NCBI GenBank assembly: GCA_028551475.1
Contig: CM052356.1
Location: forward strand, 4,908,001-4,972,000
Source: Casuarina equisetifolia
Lineage: Eukaryota > Streptophyta > Magnoliopsida > Fagales > Casuarinaceae
DNA: 64,000 bases
Reading direction: 5' to 3'
Positions 58,806-64,000 of the stretch are shown in pieces; the stretch's first letter is position 1, and the number at the start of each line of letters is the position of its first letter. Both the position numbers and the translations under genes were made by a program. A model generated the notes under the pieces. The model was not told the DNA's origin and ran no database searches. It worked only from the letters and a program-made list of their open reading frames with translations.

Positions 58806-60206
58806 AAAAGTTTTAATAACATAAAAGTCGAACATAGATTTGGAAATAATTTTTCAAAAAAATTGCGGCCGGCCCTCACGAAGAAGTGACTGTCGAGTCT
58901 CACCAACTCAGTAAGGTGCCGCTCCCGTGAGGTGCCGGCACATTTTATCTTGTTTAATGTATTGTCGCTCTTTCTGTGGTTTAGAACCCGCTAAAGATTT
59001 AATTCTTCTTTTACTCTGCCGGCCTCTTCGTAAGAAAGATACTGCAGTGATTGTAAAGATTTTAAGATAAACCAGCTTCAAGAGACAGGCGGCGAATCTG
59101 GGGCTACAGTGCGCATGGGATATGCCCAAAATCCGACGTGTTCGAGCAACAAAGCGCTTACGAATATGGAGCAAGTCCGATTTGTGAAACCATGTGGCAA
59201 GAGATTCTGAAACACATGAAGTTCTTTACCTTGTGTGTCTGGTGCGTGCCGCTGGAAAACTGAACCACCTGGTGTTCGTCGTGGTGGTGGTCTAGAAGTT
59301 AAAGTGTCGTACCATTTTATGCGACAACATGTAAGCCACCAACAAGCACAAAGAAGGAGGCCAAGGTAGATTTGCAAGCTGCCTTGACTGCTCCACTTGT
59401 CTCTCAATAACGAAAGTGAACACCCTCAATGGGCTGGGGAGAGGCGGTCACCCCCGCACTTTGTAACAAGGAAAAAGAAATCAGTTTTCGTTTAAAAGAA
59501 ATCCATAACTTACATTTGATTTTATTGTGAAAGCATAGAGAGTTGAGATCCAATGTGATAAGTGCAAGTTACGCTTTCTATACTCAATAGTTTGATGTGG
59601 TATACTATGAATCAGTTAGACGGTGAATTGAAGAAGGATATGTATTTAAAGATTAATTGTTTAACATAAAAATTAAAATCATGAAAAATCTTATCTCTTA
59701 AATTTGATTTTAATCAATTATTTCTTACGTTACCCCGAGTTAATATTTATTGCTTAACAGAAAGTCTTGGAAGATCAATCACTATCGTTCTGCCTAAAAG
59801 TCAACTTTCAGTTTGTGCAGGGGGCATTGGAGTTTTTCCTTAAAAAAGAATAAGGACCACGGTATTTTCTAGGATAAGCTTTTAATTAATATTTATTGCT
59901 CAATTGAAAATTTAGGAAGATCAATCCCCATCGTCATGCTTGAAAGTTTACCTTTATCTATGTGCATCGGTAATTTCAGGTCTTTTTCTTTAGATGTCTC
60001 CATTTTGTCTTTCTCGTAGCTCCTGGTATTTCATTCAATCTCTTTGCAGGCCTTGTCCTCTCTTACACACTCTCTTTAAAGAAAACATAACCAACTCAAG
60101 CAAGACTCTGGTTCACAAAGCACAAGGAAAAACTGGACAACATTGTATTCACAGCTGAATAAATGACAGAGACAAGACCTGGGCTGGTAATACAAGACCT
60201 AGAAGG
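58806..60206. other. 1.4-kb unclassified insertion in block B above TLP10
   Basis: Block B homology breaks at about 58805 and resumes near 60207 ('aggaaagcaagtataaacg', as at 16246). The insert has a GC-richer core (about 58860-59460) with an open frame of 109 codons on minus (59078-59407, rich in Cys, Trp and Leu) that I cannot assign. It also holds a diverged direct repeat of about 146-bp period (about 59741-59975, 'ttaatatttattgct' with 'ggaagatcaatc'). It could be a captured gene fragment or an unrecognised element. Confidence 0.45.
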
Positions 60207-60654
60207 AAAGCAAGTATAAACGGAATAAATGATGGTGAGAGACAAAAGTCTAAAAGATCGGCCGCCAGAATGATCCCAACCATCAGTTTAAGCCTTCAAA
60301 GTAAACCCGGAAAAATATGAGTCGCAGTGGAATTTCTGGGCATAGAAGACTCTCCAAAATGACTAAAAGAAAGCATTTATTATGGCAGTCATGGCTGCCA
60401 TCAGAGCAGCTCTTGTTCTGCCTTCACACGATGTTTTTCTAAGAAATGTAGTTCATTTTGACAGTAACTGATAGTGTTGAAGTCCCACATCAGTTGCAAG
60501 AGCGGGACTTGGGCTGCATATATTTGGGGTGGTACCACCAGCTACAGCCACATGGTTTTAGTAAAGACAGGGCTGCCTTTTTCAGTAAGGATAGGGCCAC
60601 TTTTCAACATATAAAAATTTTTTGTGAAGGTGCTATGCCTGTACAACCCTAGAG
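60207..60654. other. Block B, copy 4 (right part), with a short insertion
   Basis: Resumes block B with 'gatcggccgccagaatga'. From 60475 to about 60610 it carries sequence absent from the paralogues that starts 'tgttgaagtcccacatc', a start common to many plant LTR-type elements; it may be a TRIM or LTR fragment. No gene. Confidence 0.45.
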
Positions 60655-62497
60655 GAACTAAATTCATAGTAGAATTTCCAAAGAGTCAAGAAACAAAAGG
60701 CCATGAAAAAGCCTCTTTACCAAAATAGACTACCATTATTGTTTCAAAATAATAAAAATTTAATTTATTTGATCATTTAATTATCAGGAAAACTATGGAA
60801 TTAGGATTAGAATCTGCAATATTAGGAGGAAACTATGTAAAATTATTATTTGTTTTAAAAGCTAAAACATCATAATCGAAATAGAAGTTCTGGAAATGGT
60901 TAGAGTTGTCTGAGAAGACAGACGATGACCTCAAGAAGGTCTTCATGACACGAGAGTAGTTGTGGAAATTTTGCAAAGATAATTACATCTTTAGCTTGAC
61001 TTGAGAATAGTCAAGTCTATTGGGGATCGGGCGGTGCGTGGGAGGGGTCGGGGGGCGTGATGTCTAGGTTGAGTCCTTTATCTTGTCTCCTAGGTTGAAT
61101 TCCTTCGTCCTGAACCGCAAGTTTTAACATAGAAAATATTATTTTGACTCATAAATTAATTTTTGGGTTGAATTTTGAATCTTTTTTAATTGAGCTATCA
61201 AACTAAAGCAAGAAGTAATGGATTGAGCTGCACGAAAGCCCTTGCTTCTTGCTTCTGATAACTTATTCTTGACAAGCTGGAAACTTGCTTGGGCTTCTTT
61301 CGTCCATTGAAAGATACCCTTCTGAATGCAATCCGTAATCAGGTGCAATAAGTGTGTTGAAGTTCTGAACAAACCACCTATTGTTTTACTGCAATTCTCA
61401 TTTAACCTTAAGCCTTTAAAATATGCTTAATAGGTGAGAAGTATCTGTTTTACCAATTCAACCTTGAGTCTAAGGTATACTCAGGTGTAATGGAGTATTA
61501 AAGAAAAAAAATTTTATATTAAAAATATATGATCATTGAGTAACTTATAAATTAGTTCTTGAATTAGATCTTGGGCCTATATATAACTGTTGTCATATTT
61601 GTTGAACTTTTGTTTAAGGTAAGCTTATCCAAGCACTGATTTTTTTAGAATATGAGGAATTGGAATCGTTTTATTCACAAAAACATGACCGAAGCTCAAA
61701 CAACAAACTATACAACATATCTCCTCCATAGATAATACCGTCCACATTTATCTCCTTCTCAGCAACCATGTCATTGCACCTTGTTCCCTAGTGTGGCCAA
61801 TTGCATACGTCTGTTGGGTAGCCAATTTCCATCTCACGCTCCTTCACAACAAAAATTTGGGATATGAATTTGAAACTTTTGTAGATCCCTTTCATCTTCA
61901 CTGCCATGGTGGAAGCAAGACAAATGCAACAGACCTTTTAAGGAATGACACAAAGGGGGAGCAAAGACCAATAAATATGGAGAGATTCTTCTTCAGCCTT
62001 ACCAAGATGAATTTGATTATGCAAGAAATAAGGGGGATTCAAGAAGCTTGAAACTTCTCCACCTTCTCTACCCACTGTCGCAAGACTCCGGCGTTCATCT
62101 TTCCACAACTACTCTTGAGGCAGGAACAAAAGGGAAGTGTAAAGACTCCTCAAGGATCAGGAGGGGTGGGTGCATTCACAAGGCCATAAAAGCCAACCAA
62201 TGAAGACTTAAAGAAAAAAGAGAGAAACGTTGTGATGGGCGTCTCCTGGCTGGTACCAGACGGTGAGGGAATGCGTATAGCTAAGGGAAATAAGAGGAAG
62301 ACAAGAGAATGTGGGAACCACTCAATTTATACAATGCCTTGATATATATGTTTGTTAGTTAGTCTTGGATGCCGATGTATCTTGTCTGAATTATCCACCA
62401 AAGGCATGGTTACTTTATCTGGCCTTCTTACAAAGCCTTTTAAACATTTATTACAGCAAATGTTATATATAACTAGGTTTCATCCTCTTCAACTACT
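60655..62497. other. Block C, copy 3, leading into TLP11
   Basis: Same landmarks as the other block C copies. Interrupted by a gypsy scrap (61190-61378) and by about 525 bp of unassigned sequence (about 61795-62320) that includes an open frame of 86 codons with no motif I recognise. Confidence 0.55.
61190..61378 (-). pseudogene. Ty3/gypsy RT/RNase H fragment
   Basis: The minus strand reads RFVQNFNTLIAP, then after a 1-bp shift ITDCIQKGIFQWTKEAQASF and QLVKNKLSEA. This is the boundary between RT and RNase H of Ty3/gypsy elements (LTDCLKKG...W...A...F..LK..L). Only about 185 bp is present, embedded in block C with no LTRs. It is the only gypsy coding trace I see in a window otherwise rich in copia. 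Confidence 0.75.
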
Positions 62498-63172
62498 TCA
62501 AGGGAAGAACACAACTGTGTATTTAGTCCCACAAGGGCACCAGAGTGTGCTTGTCGAGTCATCCTTGGGATAACTGTAAGCATCTGGACAAAGATTCTTG
62601 AAAATTTCGGAATAGGTTATAGGTCCGCAGCTCCCATTAGTGCAGCAATACTTAGCGGTGTTGAACACCGTACATGGATTGTTACACCCGCCGGAGACCT
62701 TCAACTCACTCAGGCACTGCACAGTAATATTACCAGTACAGGTGATGTTAACGGTGCAGCCATTGGACGTGGCGCGGAAGTCCATAGGAACGTTAAATCC
62801 TTCAAGCAGAGAGATGTCAAGGATGTCCAATTTGTCCCACTGGTTGAGTGCGTATCGAGCAAGAGTTTGGAGCTGAACCATAGCCTTGGCATTGCAGGAG
62901 ACCACCACAATCACCTGTCTCGCAACTGCCATGCCCGGGAGCATCGAAATTGTGTCCAGTTCGAGGCTAAAGCGACCCCTGTCGTGCTCGCACTAACTTC
63001 AAAGTGTCCATACTCCACTTGAGTTGAGTTGCATGCGACCATCGGATACTGCCCCAGCTCAAACTCTGTAAGGGCAGTTGTTTGTTATGACAAATGTAGC
63101 TGCATTGGTTAGAGTGGAGCAAAGGGTGGTGAAGAGGAAGAAGAAAATGGGCAGCATTTTGGAGAAACTCAT
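62498..63172 (-). pseudogene. Thaumatin-like protein TLP11, divergent type, broken
   Basis: ATG at 63170-63172 and a plausible signal peptide (MSFSKMLPIFFFLF...LTNA) followed by [11 protein letters not shown], then a stop in place of the conserved Trp. A 1-bp deletion follows near WTL, and another near the APN-TLA region. The C-terminal 115 or so codons are open ([44 protein letters not shown]) to TGA at 62498. The cleft Glu is Arg (LARYALN) and the last Cys is Phe (VVFFP). With TLP9 it forms a separate TLP subtype, both copies of which are dead here. Confidence 0.9.
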
Positions 63173-63229
63173 TGTGAAGTAAGAGAGGTTGGATATGCTT
63201 TTGTGGTTTGTGGGGAAGATATGAAGGGG

Positions 63230-63327
63230 TTTATATTGGATGAGGTAGCATTCATGACCTCCCCTGTAGGTGTGTTCAAGTTGAAAACAGTGTTACCTTG
63301 GGATAGATCGACTTGAAGACAAGTCAA
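63230..63327 (-). promoter_or_regulatory. TLP11 promoter remnant: TATA-like box and W-box
   Basis: TTTATATTGG on plus (63230-63239) and AGTCAA on plus (63322-63327), 150 bp above the ATG. The W-box survives although the gene is dead. Confidence 0.5.
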
Positions 63328-64000
63328 CAAAGGGGAAAAAAAAAAAAAACTGGTCGTGGTTCAAGCCCTTTTTTCTAATATCTATTTGGTGTTAATTCGA
63401 TCAAAGGCTAAAGCGACACGGCGTGGTTACCATAAACAAAATATATATGCCGGTTTGGTCTAAATAGAAAACGAGAGCATAAATTGGAAAATAATATTGT
63501 TAAGAGTAGTATGAGTTGTTTTACATATCTAAATCCTACCTAAAACTAAGGAGGGGGGGAACACAAAATAAAACAAATAAGCAAACAAGCAAACAAACTA
63601 CGCGTAAGTCGTAGTGGGCGAGAAAAGTCAAAAAGATTGTCATCCAGAAAGATTTCTAGTGTTTAATAATAAATTTAATTATTAAATTACATAATTAGTG
63701 TTTTAGGTGCTTCAACTTCTTTTTTTTTGGCTTCTGTTTTGACCACTATATGATGAATTGTGAGTCACGTAAATGTCAGTTTTTTAACGCGGGAGGCTTC
63801 ATGCGTGAATTGGTTGAAGAAAAGTGAACAAAATTTGAGAACTATATAATGAAATCTTAATCATTCACATTTTTTTATTCACTTTGTATATGGCCATTCG
63901 CGAGGAAGAGTCCTGAGATGAAAGCTTCTATGGATAGCTACGGAGACATGACAGAAAATCAAACCAAATACTGGTGTTTGTTATCGAAAATGGACAAAAC
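63328..64000. other. Right-edge spacer, no gene recognised
   Basis: Starts like block B ('aagcccttttttctaatatc'), then diverges. AT-rich, with no coding sequence or element I can support. Confidence 0.4.

Overview
This is a stretch of plant nuclear genome, most likely from a eudicot. It has AT-rich spacers, TATA-box promoters, many Ty1/copia retrotransposons and LINE debris, and no bacterial operon structure. I cannot name the species from sequence alone. The host genes I can recognise are all members of one family: thaumatin-like / osmotin-type PR-5 defence proteins (TLPs), all on the minus strand. I count twelve loci, called TLP1 to TLP11 plus one N-terminal stub. Six encode full-length secreted proteins of 223-225 aa (TLP1, TLP3, TLP5, TLP6, TLP8, TLP10). 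One has an open body but has lost its start codon (TLP2). Five are broken: the stub at 19.2 kb, TLP4, TLP7, TLP9 and TLP11.

The array is built from recurring spacer blocks. Block A lies downstream of TLP1, TLP2, TLP3, TLP4, TLP6 and TLP10 (about 0.4-1.0, 1.85-5.1, 6.0-9.15, 19.5-22.5, 36.1-37.4 and 56.1-57.9 kb). Block B lies upstream of TLP3, TLP5, TLP8 and TLP10. Block C follows block B at 26.6-34, 54-55.5 and 60.7-62.5 kb and leads into a divergent TLP type (TLP9, TLP11). Block D lies upstream of TLP4 and TLP6. The blocks suggest an ancestral superunit of A, TLP, D, TLP, B, C, TLP, repeated and then scrambled by unequal crossing-over, gene conversion and insertions. TLP3 looks like a chimera of the TLP8 and TLP6 types. 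TLP8 and TLP10 have almost the same body but different 3' flanks.

Mobile DNA accounts for much of the rest. Three full-length but coding-dead copia elements keep both LTRs and 5-bp target duplications: 9159-14886 (minus), 26784-32265 (minus) and 39200-44640 (plus). There is also a solo LTR at 53035-53568, a nest of copia debris at 16580-19146 that cut a TLP down to a stub, a degraded copia RT at about 34.2-35.3 kb, a small Ty3/gypsy scrap at about 61.2-61.4 kb, and LINE fragments at 1-430, 46.2-48.2 and 49.2-49.8 kb. The most unusual item is a tandem array of about seven 230-bp units (46165-47769), each coding on the minus strand for the same stretch of a LINE reverse transcriptase. A LINE fragment appears to have been amplified into a satellite next to a truncated TLP.

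Functionally, the intact TLPs should be apoplastic PR-5 proteins: signal peptide, acidic-cleft residues retained, and an end at Phe-Cys-Pro without a vacuolar propeptide. Several have altered cysteines (TLP1 one lost and one gained, TLP3 one lost, TLP5 two gained). Most promoters share a W-box core (AGTCAA on the plus strand), which fits WRKY-driven, stress-induced expression. I see no tRNA, rRNA, CRISPR or prokaryote-type system. All comparisons were made by eye.
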